From: Eopsaltria australis
Lineage: Eukaryota > Chordata > Aves > Passeriformes > Petroicidae
Assembly: GCA_034509425.1 (NCBI GenBank)
Contig: JAVTVJ010001341.1
Location: 372,001 to 436,000, forward strand
DNA: 64,000 nt
Direction: 5' to 3'
Both the position numbers and the translations under genes were made by a program. Positions 21,301 to 31,830 of this stretch are shown here, piece by piece (position 1 is the stretch's first letter; each line of letters opens with the position of its first letter). The notes under the pieces are model-generated. The model was not told the origin of the DNA. It did not search any database and worked only from the letters and a program-made list of their open reading frames with translations.

Positions 21301-24300
21301 ATGATTTATGGCCAAAATAAGGGTTTTGAAGAGGTTTTCAATGAACACCAAGTAGAACTACTAGCAAGGAAACAGTCCATGTGGCCCCATCTGCAAAGGT
21401 AACTCCTTTTGTGGGACAGAACCACGCAAAAGAATGGAGCCTCCACCATCCCTCAGAAAAGTACAAAGCAAAGAAGGGATAATGCTGACCATCTTGCAGG
21501 CTTTCACGAGATAAGGAGAAAGGACATCTGTTCTACAACAGGCCAGCACCCTTCCTATTCCTAATCTCCTTCCCATAACACAGCAACAGAATTGTGTTTT
21601 TAATTCTTCTGTCCTGTTATCACAGCTGCAGCTGCTGCATGCTCCTTTCTCAGTCACTCCCTTCTGCCCAGAAAGACAAGGAATTTGAAGTACAAGGCAG
21701 TATTCAGCTGGGCTGCAAATTAGTAAGGAGACAGAAATCCAGGATTTTTCAGTGAGATGTAGCTACAATGATTATAACAGCTCTCTACATATGCACTTCA
21801 GAATAGAAGTTAAGAAGAAGAAAAACACCCAGACAACAAATGAGTGAAGCCAAGCAATCTGAACTTGCTCTATGCCAGACTGAAATCAGACAAGAGCTCC
21901 CAGGGCTTGAACTGCAAATAGCATCTTAAATTCCTTCTTTTCTGTTGTAAAAAACTGATGTGCAACTGGATTAAAAACATATGCTAAAAAGGCACTAACA
22001 TCATAGGAAAAGATGGATTTTACTAAACCTTAAAATCTCAAAATACTACAGAAAAATCTTTATTATTTCCTTAGAGTAATATATGTGGAACAGGACCTCT
22101 GAAGGTTATCTGGTTGAAGTTCTAGCTCAGGCAAACCCCAAGTTAGGGTTTGCCTGAAGTTAGGCAAGTTTGATCTAATATAAAAGAAAGCCAAAAAACA
22201 GAATACACAAAAACGGTAAGAACTAATTATAAACATACTATTCTACAGCCATTGCACATGCATTTACTAAGAAACTACTCAGATAATTCAGACATATTGT
22301 TGCATATCAAACATGAGACAACAGCTGGCAGACATACTATTATCAGAAAATTGTACTAGGTTTTTCAAACATAATCCACTTTACCTGGAGAATTAATAAA
22401 GGCAATATGTATCTTTTACTGCTTATCTAATCTGCCTTAAACTATCATAAAAAGAGGCTAAAAAGTTACTTCACTCCAAGGCACTACTTTCCAGTTTAGC
22501 AGAGCACATAATTACACAGCTTTCCTAGTACTGAGTATTCATTTTTCCCTACCATTTATCTTGTATTACTAAAACTATTCTCTCTTTCCTCTATATAATG
22601 CTTCAAATTCTTCCTGACTTAAAGTGCCTACTCATTAAATACAAGAACCACTGAGGCCACTTTATCCAAAAATTACCTTTTAAATGTATCAAAAACACCT
22701 GAATCATCAAAGTTAATGGCATCAGGGTGTCCAGGAGGTAGACACAGATCTCCAAGATGCATTTCACAGCATGGAATGCCATGCTGTACCACAGTCAAGC
22801 TTGGATAAAAAGATGACCAACCTGAAGTGGTAAAGAGTTAAATTAGACAAACGGCCAGACAATCTCTCCAGTTCTTCATTGGAGCAATCCTATATCTCGA
22901 AATTACGTTATTTTATAAAACTATTCTGATGTAGTTTCTGTCACCCAAAAGAAAAATCAGAAACACTTACTTAGGGAATTCTTACTGCAAATGGTTGATT
23001 TTTATCTCACATAAAAACTCATTCTAGCAAAAAATGAATCAAAACCTGGAAACTTTTACCATCAGAAGTTCCATGTGAGAAAGCCTCCCTTATTTGCAGT
23101 TTTCCTGTCCCCCCACCCCAGTTTTTTTCCTTTCCTGAGCTGCATTGATATACTCAAACAAATCTTTCCTTAGAAGATAGGCAGTCTTCCTGGAGCTTCA
23201 TGGCTTTACAAGATTTTTTATTTGTTCATATTCTGGATTTCTTTACAAAGACAATAAATTGTTTCTACATCACAACTTTTATCACTTTCTTGAACTGTAT
23301 GGGATGCCAACAAAATCTGCCATCACTTTCTGAGAATATTTTAATATACAACCAAGTGTTGTTACGGTACTTCATACCTTTATTTTTAACATAAAATGGA
23401 TGATCGAGTCTGCATTCTACGGTAAGCAAGCCATCCTCCACTGTGCCAGGATCAAAAGTCAGCTTCAGCACTGACTCACCACAGGAAATGCTTTCTTCAT
23501 GAGAAATCAACTTCAAACCATTGGAACCATAGTCCTGTTAACACATACAGTTCAAAAATTTCCTCCAAGAAAAGCATATACCTGTGTATACTCTAGGTGT
23601 ACACTCCTCATCATACATTGTATTAAAAAGAAAAATATTCTAATTTGCATTTCTGTCTTGCTAGAAATTAAGAGAGATGACATAACATTCAAAACATACA
23701 TAAATTAATTCAGTTCAAGTGCTTTTCAGTGAGATACTCGAACAGCACAGTGAACAACATTAATGTCAACGTCTTTTCCTGAGACAGTAATTAAAGGCAC
23801 AGGGGTAATGTAAGAAACCAAGTATATATTGCAGTGAATTTATCAGAACTAACAGCTACCTTGTAAGGACTGACTGGGAGATCTTCCTCTTTTCCACAGC
23901 TTTCAGTTCTTGCAAACTCTTCAACATCCTGCCATTCTTTATTGCGTCCTTTATGAAAGCACAAACGAGAGCCTAACATTTTTCAAGCAAAAAAACAATG
24001 TTGGTGTTAGGTAAAAAAGTCTGTGTTACAAGAAAAAAAAAAAGACAAGATAAAACAAATACTTATTTCATTACACATGTAATTTTACCTTTTAGAAAAC
24101 AATGCCAGACAGTTGGGGGCCAGGAATGGCACCATCCTAAATCATCATCATCTGAAAGTGATGACATGCAGAAAATGCCAGATTCTGATTCACTATTTGC
24201 CTATAAAAAAGAAAAAAGCAAAATGTTGTTGGTATTATACTGCAGAGTATTTTAGGGTTGGTCTTATATGTCTTAAGACAGTCTCTAATTTGCACTTGTG

Positions 24301-27300
24301 ACATCATTTTGCCTTAAATACTAATAGGAATGTAACATGAAGACAAAGATTAAAGGAATGTGGTAAATGTGAATGGAGCATTTTCATCTCCTTTTCTGCG
24401 ACGCATCCTGACATTTTTGGGTTTCATTCCCTGAGATTCATTTCGTCCCTATGGAGTATCTTATGCTCACGTGTAAGCATTTTACACCTCATCATTCCTT
24501 GGTCATCTACAGAATCACTCAAAGCACATTACTCTATGGTGCAATTACTGGAAAGCTGTAGGCTCAAGGCAGTTGTAGATAAATCACAGGAGAAAATTCA
24601 GTGTTGTTAACAGACAAGTTTCAGATACAAATTAATACATGGGAAAAGGAGACACAGGACTGACAGGTTTTGTGCCTCTCAAAGGAGAGGGATCCATATC
24701 TCCTTTTGAGGCATCAAACAAGATTAACACAGTTTTTTAAAGCTTGCCATAGAAGGAATCACAATAGAAGCAGAGCTTTCCTAGAAAGTGATCTCGTCAC
24801 AAAAAATATGAAGTAGCACTACAAGCCTACCTTGTGTGGCAAAAAGAAAAGTAACAGAAAATCTAGCTTAAATAGCAATAATATTAACACTAAACATATT
24901 TTTTAAACTAGTTTCCCTTGTCAAAAAACTTAATCCATTACTCATACATGTTTATTTTAAATGTTTCAGAACAACTCACCCTTTCATGTCTGACTGGTGT
25001 TTCATCCACATCATTCTTGGAGAAATTAGGATCATTGTTTGAAGATCCTGGTGGAGGACGTGCATAGGAATGTAAACTTTTGCTTGTTGCTATTATGCGA
25101 ACAGGAGATGATCTACAACAGAAACATGTATTTTAAAATATCTCAGATTAAGACAACTTGAGACTTTGCTGCCATTACTCAGAAATGTTTTTATTGCAAA
25201 TATTTCCATTTGCATGAGCTGAACACCAAGTAAACCTCCCACACACCAATATTCCAATGGGATGATTAAAGGGTGCAAGCTCAGGCAAAGAGAACATTCA
25301 GCGTAACTCCTGCATAGGTTCTATACAGTACCCAAATGTCAGTATTACTTCCACAGTGGCATCTCCTTATCACAGTGCTGAAGTTTTTACAAATATCTTG
25401 AAGCAAATACCCTGCTCTTAAGAGAATACAAAGGCATCTGCTCTGTCCAAATGATTAAATATCAACTGCATTACTATTAACAGTACTGCAGTGAGTTTTC
25501 TGATTATAAACCTAAGAAAAACTGTACAATAAAAAGTGAAGCCCAGAAATTTCCAAGATCCCACACTTGCTGCTCACAACCTTACAGAATTTATAGTTAT
25601 AATTAAAATACATATTGCATTAGATTCCCAACTAGCTGTTTTAAAAAAATAAAAACCTGAAGTCTGTGCACTAGAAACCTTTAAGAATTTAAGGAATTCC
25701 TCTTAGTTATTATCTGTTACTTCACATGAGGTAAATGTCCATAATTTCTGAGCCTGTTGTGGATAGGTAATGTCTTTATATCATCCTATGTTATTCACGG
25801 CTGGAAACTAAGCAGCTTTTGCACCAGGCTCTGAGATGAGTTCTGTGCATACTTTCACAGGACAAATAAAAAGATCAAAAAAAATAGGTCTCCAGTTCGA
25901 AGTCAGAGGGTGTAAAGACTGAAGGAAATATTTTGGACACAGTATTATAAATCTATATAGTTTAAAACTGAAATGACTGTCAGTACCTGTTATAAAAAGC
26001 ACACTGCATCAAAGGACTCTGAGGACTTGTGGCTATATTTGCTAATTCTGTCAACCAGTTCACCCCATTCTCACAAGAATAAGCATTTTCTGGATTGCTG
26101 TTTGAGGTATGTTGGCTCCATGAAGGCCTTGAACATTCCTGATGTGAAACATCAGCACCAAGCTGAAAAAGTGCAGGTGGGGTAGAATCTGTCTGCACAG
26201 CCTGTAATTCAGGAAGATCATCTGCAAACAAATGCACAAATTACCATAATTATACTCAATTGTAGTTGACAACAAATCTTGCAAATCTGGTGAAAAAAAA
26301 AGGAACCACAGTAATTTTATTTTCTCATATCACAACTACCAACATTTTACAAACCCTATTCATAACAATGGCCACAGAAATAGTAACATTTCCAGTTGAT
26401 TATATATTCACACAAGAAATTTAAGAAAAAATTAGGTAACTAGATAAAAATGTAGTTCTGAGCAGTTTACACAGAACTATACTGAAAAATTATTAAGAAA
26501 CAACGTTTTTCACTAAAATACTAAAACATTTCACAAAAGACAACTATATTAATCTGTCCTTGAAGGTGTGACACTAAAAAAATTCAGCATTAGACCATGT
26601 TCAAGGTAAAAGGTTTCCACCAGGGAACTGAAGTTAAATAACTCATATTAAATAAATCATGAAAGCTGGGTATACAGACTGGTGGGGTGAATTCCTACCA
26701 ATAACATACACCTTTCCTATCCCATACAGAGTAACAGAAGAGATCCCAGCTTGTTAAGAGAAGTCTGTGCTATGTCCTGTCGTGTAACTAAGTATCATTA
26801 TTCTTAATCACACCATAACCTCAATTAAATGTGTTCCTATTTCACTGATTATATCGCTCCTTTCCAAAGGACATGCTGTTTTTCTCTAATACATGAGAAC
26901 TGAAGTAATGTCCCTCTATCCCAGAATCTTTATTTGCAGAAGATCTAAAGCAACATAATTTCCCTTTAGGAGGAGCTCTTGAGCTTTCTGTTTGTTTTTC
27001 TTCTGCCAAAAAAACCCCACTCCTCTGGGGATTAGAAGCAGAAATTTGTGGCTCTGAGTTCAAGAACACATTTGAGTCAACAGGCCAGTGTGTCAGAACT
27101 GGAAATGGGTTAAAGGGAAAACTGACTGCAAAGTAAGACCTTAGATGTCACAATTCCCTGCCCTACTCAACTAAAAAATCAGCAATCTCATTCAGTCAGC
27201 TTCCAGCAATTTCAGTATAGGAGATCTAAAACAAACTTCAGAATTCAGCTTCCTCTGAAAAAAACATGTTATTTACCAAGTTCCATGTGCTCATCACAGG

Positions 27301-27445
27301 ATGCATATCCAGGAGAAGAGGGCAGGTTTTCATTACACTTCAGCAACTCCAATGACTCGTTCATCCCTGAAGTTCTCTTGTCCACTACCAGGAGGAGTTT
27401 CTGAACTGCATTAGGCATTTGATTTGTCTTCACTTCCCACACCAT
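15285..27445 (-). CDS. HBP1: HBP1, HMG-box transcription factor 1 (complete coding region, 10 coding exons)
   Basis: Joined on the minus strand: 27445-27277, 26221-25987, 25112-24980, 24200-24089, 23972-23860, 23534-23378, 22821-22677, 20361-20032, 16855-16714 and 15302-15285. Total 1554 nt, 517 residues plus TAA; human HBP1 has 514. It starts MVWEVKTNQMPNAVQKLLLV. Visible elements are an LxCxE RB-binding motif (LKCNE, about residues 35-39), a Ser/Asp-rich acidic stretch (SSLSDDDD, about 190-200), an AXH domain at about 210-350 and an HMG box at about 438-506 (KRPMNAFMLFAKKYRVEYTQ ...). HBP1 is a nuclear repressor that binds RB and Sin3 and restrains Wnt/cyclin D1 targets and cell-cycle entry. 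Phases agree at all nine coding junctions. Intron lengths range from 116 to 3176 bp within the coding region. Confidence 0.97.
15303..16713 (-). other. HBP1: HBP1 last intron
   Basis: It separates the HMG-box exon from the terminal exon. No repeat family recognised. Minus-strand AATAAA at 16246-16251 could serve intronic polyadenylation; an unspliced transcript would read NS-VCL-stop after 16714. Confidence 0.6.
16714..16855 (-). CDS. HBP1: HBP1 exon: second half of HMG box
   Basis: Acceptor gtcttgcag, donor gtatgt (plus-strand acatac at 16708-16713). One base completes Arg, then 47 codons read AISVILGDRWKKMKNEERRM ... LNPDCWKRKRTNS, the third helix and basic tail of the HMG box. Confidence 0.95.
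16856..20031 (-). other. HBP1: HBP1 intron inside the HMG box
   Basis: This 3.2-kb intron splits the HMG box after PGKDN and two bases of Arg. AT-rich; no exon, RNA gene or repeat family recognised. Confidence 0.6.
20032..20361 (-). CDS. HBP1: HBP1 exon: Ser-rich linker and first half of HMG box
   Basis: Acceptor ttccctgtag, donor gtaata. It encodes SYDFTPMDSSAVYVLSSMAR, a Ser/Ala/Thr-rich spacer, then KCKRPMNAFMLFAKKYRVEY and on to PGKDN. It is the largest coding exon (330 nt). The spacer is the least conserved part relative to the human protein. Confidence 0.95.
22085..22130 (-). mobile_element. Probable CR1 LINE 3'-end scrap
   Basis: The plus strand reads ACAGGACCTCTGAAGGTTAT and then CTGGTTGAAG, resembling the antisense of the avian CR1 3' end (GGGACCTCTGGAGATCATCT and so on). 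Short and diverged. Confidence 0.4.
22127..22157. repeat. Perfect 12-bp inverted repeat (7-nt spacer)
   Basis: TCAGGCAAACCC at 22127-22138 is complemented exactly by GGGTTTGCCTGA at 22146-22157, with CAAGTTA between. A stable hairpin could form in HBP1 pre-mRNA. Confidence 0.85.
22677..22821 (-). CDS. HBP1: HBP1 exon: C-terminal part of AXH domain
   Basis: Acceptor ccacttcag, donor gtaatt. Two bases complete Gly, then WSSFYPSLTVVQHGIPCCEM ... DAINFDDSGVFDTFK plus two bases. These residues close the AXH fold. Confidence 0.95.
23378..23534 (-). CDS. HBP1: HBP1 exon: central AXH domain
   Basis: Acceptor gttaacag, donor gtatga. It encodes DYGSNGLKLISHEESISCGE ... TVEDGLLTVECRLDHPFYVKNK plus one base of Gly. 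Confidence 0.95.
23860..23972 (-). CDS. HBP1: HBP1 exon: start of AXH domain
   Basis: Acceptor aaaaatgttag, donor gtagct. Two bases complete Gly, then SRLCFHKGRNKEWQDVEEFA ... KEEDLPVSPYK. The in-frame ATG just upstream is intronic, so it is not a start. Confidence 0.94.
24089..24200 (-). CDS. HBP1: HBP1 exon: acidic segment before AXH
   Basis: Acceptor tttttatag, donor gtaaaa. It encodes ANSESESGIFCMSSLSDDDD then LGWCHSWPPTVWHCFLK plus one base of Gly. Only 116 bp of intron separates it from the next exon. Confidence 0.95.
24980..25112 (-). CDS. HBP1: HBP1 exon: Ser/Pro-rich segment
   Basis: Acceptor tctgttgtag, donor gtgagt. It completes Arg, then SSPVRIIATSKSLHSYARPP ... SKNDVDETPVRHER. 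The middle of this exon (GSSNNDPNFSKNDVD) differs most from the human protein. Confidence 0.94.
25987..26221 (-). CDS. HBP1: HBP1 exon: N-terminal regulatory region
   Basis: Acceptor tgtttgcag, donor gtactg. It completes Asp, then DLPELQAVQTDSTPPALFQL ... VNWLTELANIATSPQSPLMQ CAFYN plus two bases. The WLTELANIATSPQSPLMQC block is invariant relative to human HBP1. Confidence 0.95.
26222..27276 (-). other. HBP1: HBP1 first coding intron
   Basis: A 1055-bp AT-rich intron. No repeat family, exon or RNA gene recognised. Confidence 0.55.
27277..27445 (-). CDS. HBP1: HBP1 first coding exon (start Met)
   Basis: ATG at 27445-27443 begins MVWEVKTNQMPNAVQKLLLV and the exon ends MEL plus one base at donor gtaaat. 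The preceding 20 nt (27446-27465) are 5' UTR after an acceptor ending cag; they contain an in-frame stop (TAG), so translation must start here. It carries the LKCNE (LxCxE) RB-binding motif. Confidence 0.95.
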
Positions 27446-27889
27446 GTTAGGATGCTCTAAAGTATCTGACTTTAGAAAGACAGAGGTTAGAAAATTGTAT
27501 ACATGTGAACTGTTTTAAGTTGCATCTGATACACTACTTCATTACCAGGGCCCTAAACCCTCATTAGTCTCTTGAGTATCACAGCATATTTTAGGGGTGT
27601 CTAGACGTGATCTTTTACAATCCTTACAGAAAACAGAGCTAACTCTGAAGTCAAGAGGCTGCCTGGGGCCCTGACCACTTGAGTTTCTAGTATCTTGAAG
27701 GATGGAGAGTCCCTGGCACTTCCCCTTTTCCAGTAACCACTCTTGCTGTGAAGAAGCTGGTCCTTATGCAGGTCTGAACTTCCCACAGCCTGTGCCCACT
27801 GCCTTCAAGAGTCTGGAGTCACCTCCTCAACCACCACTCACACCACGATAAACAACATTCACTTGCTACCCTAAGCCACTCAGCCCATC

Positions 27890-28500
27890 ACAAAAGGCAA
27901 TCAGATGGGTCAGACAAGATTTGATTTTGTCTAATCTGTCCTGGCTATTCCCAGACAACTTCCTGCCTCACAAAGAGAGTGGACATGGCTGTCAGGAGAA
28001 TTTGCTCTGTAATATTCCTGAAGGCTAAGGCTTACCAGCCTGTAGTTTCCCCATACCCTCCTCCTTGAAGCCTGGTGTGGCATTTTCTTACTTCCAGTTA
28101 TTGGGAGCCACCCTGCCAGCAAATCCACTGCTTTTTGGAGATCATCCTCACAATACATACCCACCCAAGTCCCTTCAAACCCAAAACATTCTGTGACCAT
28201 AACTGACACTGGCCTGGAGGGATCCCATCTGGTCCCACTGCCTCACGGAACCGGCCTGTCCCTCACTTGCTCTGTTTCTACCACAGACAAAGAACTGTCC
28301 TGCTCTCTCAGAGGCAAGTGGCTACACTCAGGGACTTGAGGAATCCTGGTAAATGAAAGCAAAAATGCTGTCCTCAACATTGTGAGATCAGGTCTCCTCT
28401 GCCATTTAGCATCAGGCCAACATTTTCCCCAGTTGCCCTTCCAGCACTGGTGTCTCTGCAGAAGCCTTTTCCACTACTCTTCCCTTCTCTGGCCTCCAGG
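27890..28500 (-). mobile_element. Degenerate CR1-like LINE fragment
   Basis: The plus strand resembles the antisense of CR1-type reverse transcriptase as found in sauropsid genomes. The minus-strand ORF contains WGNYRLVSLS, close to the RT motif [11 protein letters not shown]. Frames are broken. The boundaries are soft. Confidence 0.5.
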
Positions 28501-28962
28501 AAGAGTCTCAAACACACTGGATTCCCAACGTCCTTAGGTGTGTTGCAAATGAAAAGATAAAGAAGCCTCTACTAGAAGATTTCACTGCAGTTTCATTTCC
28601 CCAAATCCCAATAATGTAGTATTTCTACCAAACCCACTGTTTTAAATCACCTTCAGCAGAGAACTGTGTCCTTATTCTACACAACCACTGCCTCTAAAAG
28701 CTGGTAAACAAAGTTATCCAATCTTTAGTAATTTGGTTATCTACTTTTTTTTCAGATGAGGATGAATTAAAGCTACCATAACATGATTACCTTGTACTTT
28801 AATGAAGTGTCCTTGAAAAAGTAATCGTGAGTCTCTCATGAAAGAGCAGAAAACACAGCTTAGTAAGAAAGAAAACCTGAAAAGTCTACCATATGCATGT
28901 CTACTAAGCAAGCTATACTAGAAAAATACCAACAATAGCTTAAAAAACTGTAATATTTTCAT

Positions 28963-29078
28963 ATAACAGAATGACTGGCTGGAAGGGACCCCTGGACCAT
29001 CTGGTCCAGCCCCCTCCACTGCTAAAGTAGGTTCAGCTACAGCAGGCTGTACAGGATCATATCCAGGAGGGTTTTGAC
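28963..29078 (-). mobile_element. CR1 LINE 3' end
   Basis: The plus strand reads ACAGAATGACTGGCTGGAAG, GGACC..., CCATCTGGTCCAGCCCCCTC and ends CCAGGAGGGTTTTGA, matching the antisense of the avian CR1 3' UTR closely. The element is therefore on the minus strand and 5'-truncated. Confidence 0.85.
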
Positions 29079-30713
29079 TGGAAAATTTCTACCCTTCTGA
29101 TCTCCTGATCTTTCAAATATATGCAAAACTATATAAACTTGCATGCTAAACATAAAAATATGTTTGATTCTACTCAAATGGCATTACTACAAAGCCACAT
29201 CAGCTTATTCTGATTTTAAAGCGGAGAAGGAAGGTCACAGAAGTGAGAATATACAACTCAAACTATCAATGACATTATTTTCACCTCCAAAAACCATCTT
29301 TAACACAATTTATACCCCTGTCACCCATGAGGGACAGTAACATTACAGAACACCACAAGAGGAGATAGCTCAGCTATTTCTGAACAGAAAAACCGGATCT
29401 CAGTAGTACAGGTCAAGACCTTGAAGATTATCTCCAACTAATCAACTCTGAAAAGCCACTCCTTGTTTTTCCGACTTACCTATGTCTTTCCTTTCCCCCT
29501 TCTGCCCTGTCTTTTTTCCTCTCTTCCTTACCCATTTTCCTGACAAAATGAAGAAGCAAACTTATTTCTGGAATGTTACCTTCTCCTTCCTTCCTGCCAG
29601 GTGCCAACACTTGAACGTACGCGTCCTGGTTTCCCAGCACTCTGAAGGTCAAAGATAAGGTACACATACAGAATGCTAGTCTGACAAGAGGACATTTGTT
29701 TGAGACATGAATTACTCCTCCAAGTCACAAGAATTTCTCTAAACCAAAGCCATCTGGGTACACAAGCCAAAAAATCCTCTAACAAATGAATTACAAAGAA
29801 ATTGAAAGATAAATACAAAGAAAAACAAAGTACCCAACTTTACTTTTAAATTTTTTTATTCTACTTGATTAAAGTCTGTTTTGGACATCCTTCTCTTCTC
29901 AGTCTTTCAATGGTTTGAACATGAAGGGGATTGGTCAGTAATCAGCTCGTAAAGATTTTTTGAAATTCAACTTTATGTTGAAAAGTTGTTGTGTCAGATG
30001 TTGTCTAGAACCACACTTCACACGACTGTAATTACTGCAGCTGTCTTCGGAGGCAAAACGAAATTATTATTTTATGCGTTCAGGTAAGTTAATTTGTCAT
30101 GCTAAAACAAATGGCACTACTAACAAAGGCCCTATTAAATGAACCATGTCTATTTCTGAGGGACAAAAATAAATTTGGGAGAAAAGTAAACAGAGACTGT
30201 GGCTGAGAAGGGGTTCAGCAGGAACTGGGCAGCATCCACGCAAACCGCACTGCACAGGAATGCCTGGGTAAAAGTGCTCCCCGTGGTTTATTTCCTTCTG
30301 CTATTTGCCTTTCTTCCCCCAACCTACTGACGAAGTTTCAGGCCAGGTCTACGCCTGAGCAATAAGCTGGACAAAGTTTAATTTGGAGAACAGCTTCTCC
30401 AAGCAAAACACAACATACTGGCAAGACTGGATCTACACCAGGGACTTTTCCTGGCGCAGCTGCTTTGATCAGGAATCCTCGCAGCACATCCCCGGCCGTG
30501 CCAGAGCGGGCAGCCGAGGCAGAGCGTGATTCACCATGTTTTCGAAGCCGGGGCGGCCTGTTCGCTGACGCAGGGCTGGCTGCGCTCCCCCCGCAGCCCC
30601 AGCCCCGCTGCGGGCTCCGGGACGGGCGGGATGAGCCCCCGGCAGGAGCCCCCGGGAGGAGCCCCCGGCGCTCCCCCTCACAAACAAACACCCCCAGGCC
30701 GCCCCCCCCGCCC

Positions 30714-30723
30714 GTCACGTGAC
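30714..30723. promoter_or_regulatory. Palindromic E-box GTCACGTGAC (CLEAR/USF type)
   Basis: A perfect 10-bp palindrome at the downstream edge of the HBP1 CpG island. It matches the consensus bound by TFEB/TFE3/MITF and USF. Binding is inferred. Confidence 0.55.
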
Positions 30724-31257
30724 CTTGTTTACACCCGCGGCCGCACGGCGCAGGCGCGCTCGGCCCCATTCATTCGAACTGCGTAACACCGGCCCGGGGC
30801 CCCCCCGCCCCGGCCGCCGCTCCCCGCCAAGGCTCACCCGCGCCCACCGACACCCCAAACACCGCCCGTCCCGCACAGCCGCTGCTCCCGCTGCGGGCAC
30901 GGCGCCCTCGCTGTGACACACCGGGGCGGGCAGCCGCTCCCCGGGGAAAACAAGGGGGGGGACAGCCCCCACATTCCGCTTGTTTTCGTGGTTTGAAGGG
31001 GCACAAAGAGGGCCGGCACACCCCGTGAGTTTCAACCCAGCGGTGCGGGAGGGTGGCGGCTCCGCCGGGCCGGTCAGGGAAGGCGCACAGTAAACAATGT
31101 CCGAGGCTCCCGTCGCCGTCAAAAGCCTGGACCCAGCCACCTCCTCCGCTCCGTCTGCGGTCACTACCACTCCTCTCCCATCTCCCGGACTCATCCCGTC
31201 CACAACCGGGCCCTCGAAGACCCCAAAAGCAGCAGCTCGAAACTTTGTAGCACTTAC

Positions 31258-31272
31258 CGAACCCGTCGCCAT
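31258..31272 (-). promoter_or_regulatory. HBP1: Predicted HBP1 upstream ORF start (spliced 7-codon uORF)
   Basis: ATG GCG ACG GGT TCG at the end of exon 1 joins, on the inferred splice, to ATA CTT TAG in exon 2. This gives M-A-T-G-S-I-L-stop, ending 11 nt before the main HBP1 ATG. If a different acceptor were used, the same ATG could instead start an alternative N-terminus. Confidence 0.45.
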
Positions 31273-31340
31273 TACCGAGCTCCCCTCGACTGTCCCCCCG
31301 CCCCGTCCTCTTGGCGGATCCCGCCCCCGACAGGCGCTGC
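31258..31340 (-). other. HBP1: HBP1 non-coding exon 1 (approximate 5' limit)
   Basis: The donor is seen as plus-strand acttac at 31252-31257 (minus-strand GGTTCG|GTAAGT). The 5' limit is a guess from CCAAT spacing. The exon contains ATG at 31272-31270, the start of a predicted upstream ORF. Confidence 0.5.
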
Positions 31341-31830
31341 TCGGGCACTGAGTGGCCAGAGGCGACGTTGCTCAATTCGCCGCCTCATCCTATTGGCTGT
31401 CTGGCCTGCCTGTCAGGACTCCGCCCGGAGGGCGGGCATGTTTTGACTCTCCTGCACAGCGGATTGCACGGCGCCGCACATCAATCACCCCCGTACGGCT
31501 CTTCGATTGGTGCATGCCCCCGCCAGGACGCGCAGAGGCCTTCTGGGAGCTGTAGTCGGCGCCGCCGCCCGCGCCTGCCCACGGGTTCGCGATAAGACGA
31601 CAGCCCCCAGGGTGCCCCGCGCGGGCCCGCGGTGGTAAACAAGCGGCGCGGGACACGTGTACCCGGCCCGGCCGCTGCCCGCGCCCCCCGCCCCGCGCCC
31701 CCCGCCCCGCGCGGCCCCGCAGCGCCCGGCGGATCCGGGCCGCGCTGGGCCCCGGGCGCGGCGGAGCGCGGAGGGCGAGCGAGGCTGCTAAAGGTCAGGC
31801 AGTGAGTCAGCAGCGCCGCTCGGCCTCCGC

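Larger units (their letters stand above)
20362..22676 (-). other. HBP1: HBP1 intron with CR1 scrap and hairpin
   Basis: It contains a probable CR1 3'-end scrap near 22085-22130 and a perfect 12-bp inverted repeat at 22127-22157. Otherwise nothing recognised. Confidence 0.55.
27466..31257 (-). other. HBP1: HBP1 intron 1 (5' UTR intron)
   Basis: It joins non-coding exon 1 (donor gtaagt at 31257-31252) to the first coding exon. It holds degenerate CR1-like LINE sequence at about 27890-28500, a CR1 3' end at 28963-29078, and the downstream half of the promoter CpG island from about 30460. Confidence 0.6.
30460..31830 (-). promoter_or_regulatory. HBP1: CpG-island promoter of HBP1
   Basis: A dense CpG block of about 1.4 kb surrounded by AT-rich DNA covers HBP1 exon 1 and its upstream flank. 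Visible sites are inverted CCAAT boxes (ATTGG at 31392-31396 and 31506-31510), a ZNF143-type ACTACAnnTCCC motif on the minus strand (31543-31556), GC boxes at 31680-31720, E-boxes at 30714-30723 and 31653-31660, and TGAGTCAGCA at 31803-31812. There is no TATA box. The CCAAT positions suggest minus-strand transcription starting at about 31300-31370. Confidence 0.8.

Noticed and set aside
23860..23979. ATG just upstream of the HBP1 exon as an alternative start (MLGSRLCF...)
   Set aside because: The ATG falls in the intron before the acceptor; the orthologous protein and codon phase support splicing from 24089.
30715..31375. Minus-strand ORFs of 185 and 201 codons in the CpG island
   Set aside because: GC-rich DNA lacks stops by chance. 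The ORFs run across the HBP1 exon 1 donor, and their proteins match nothing I know.
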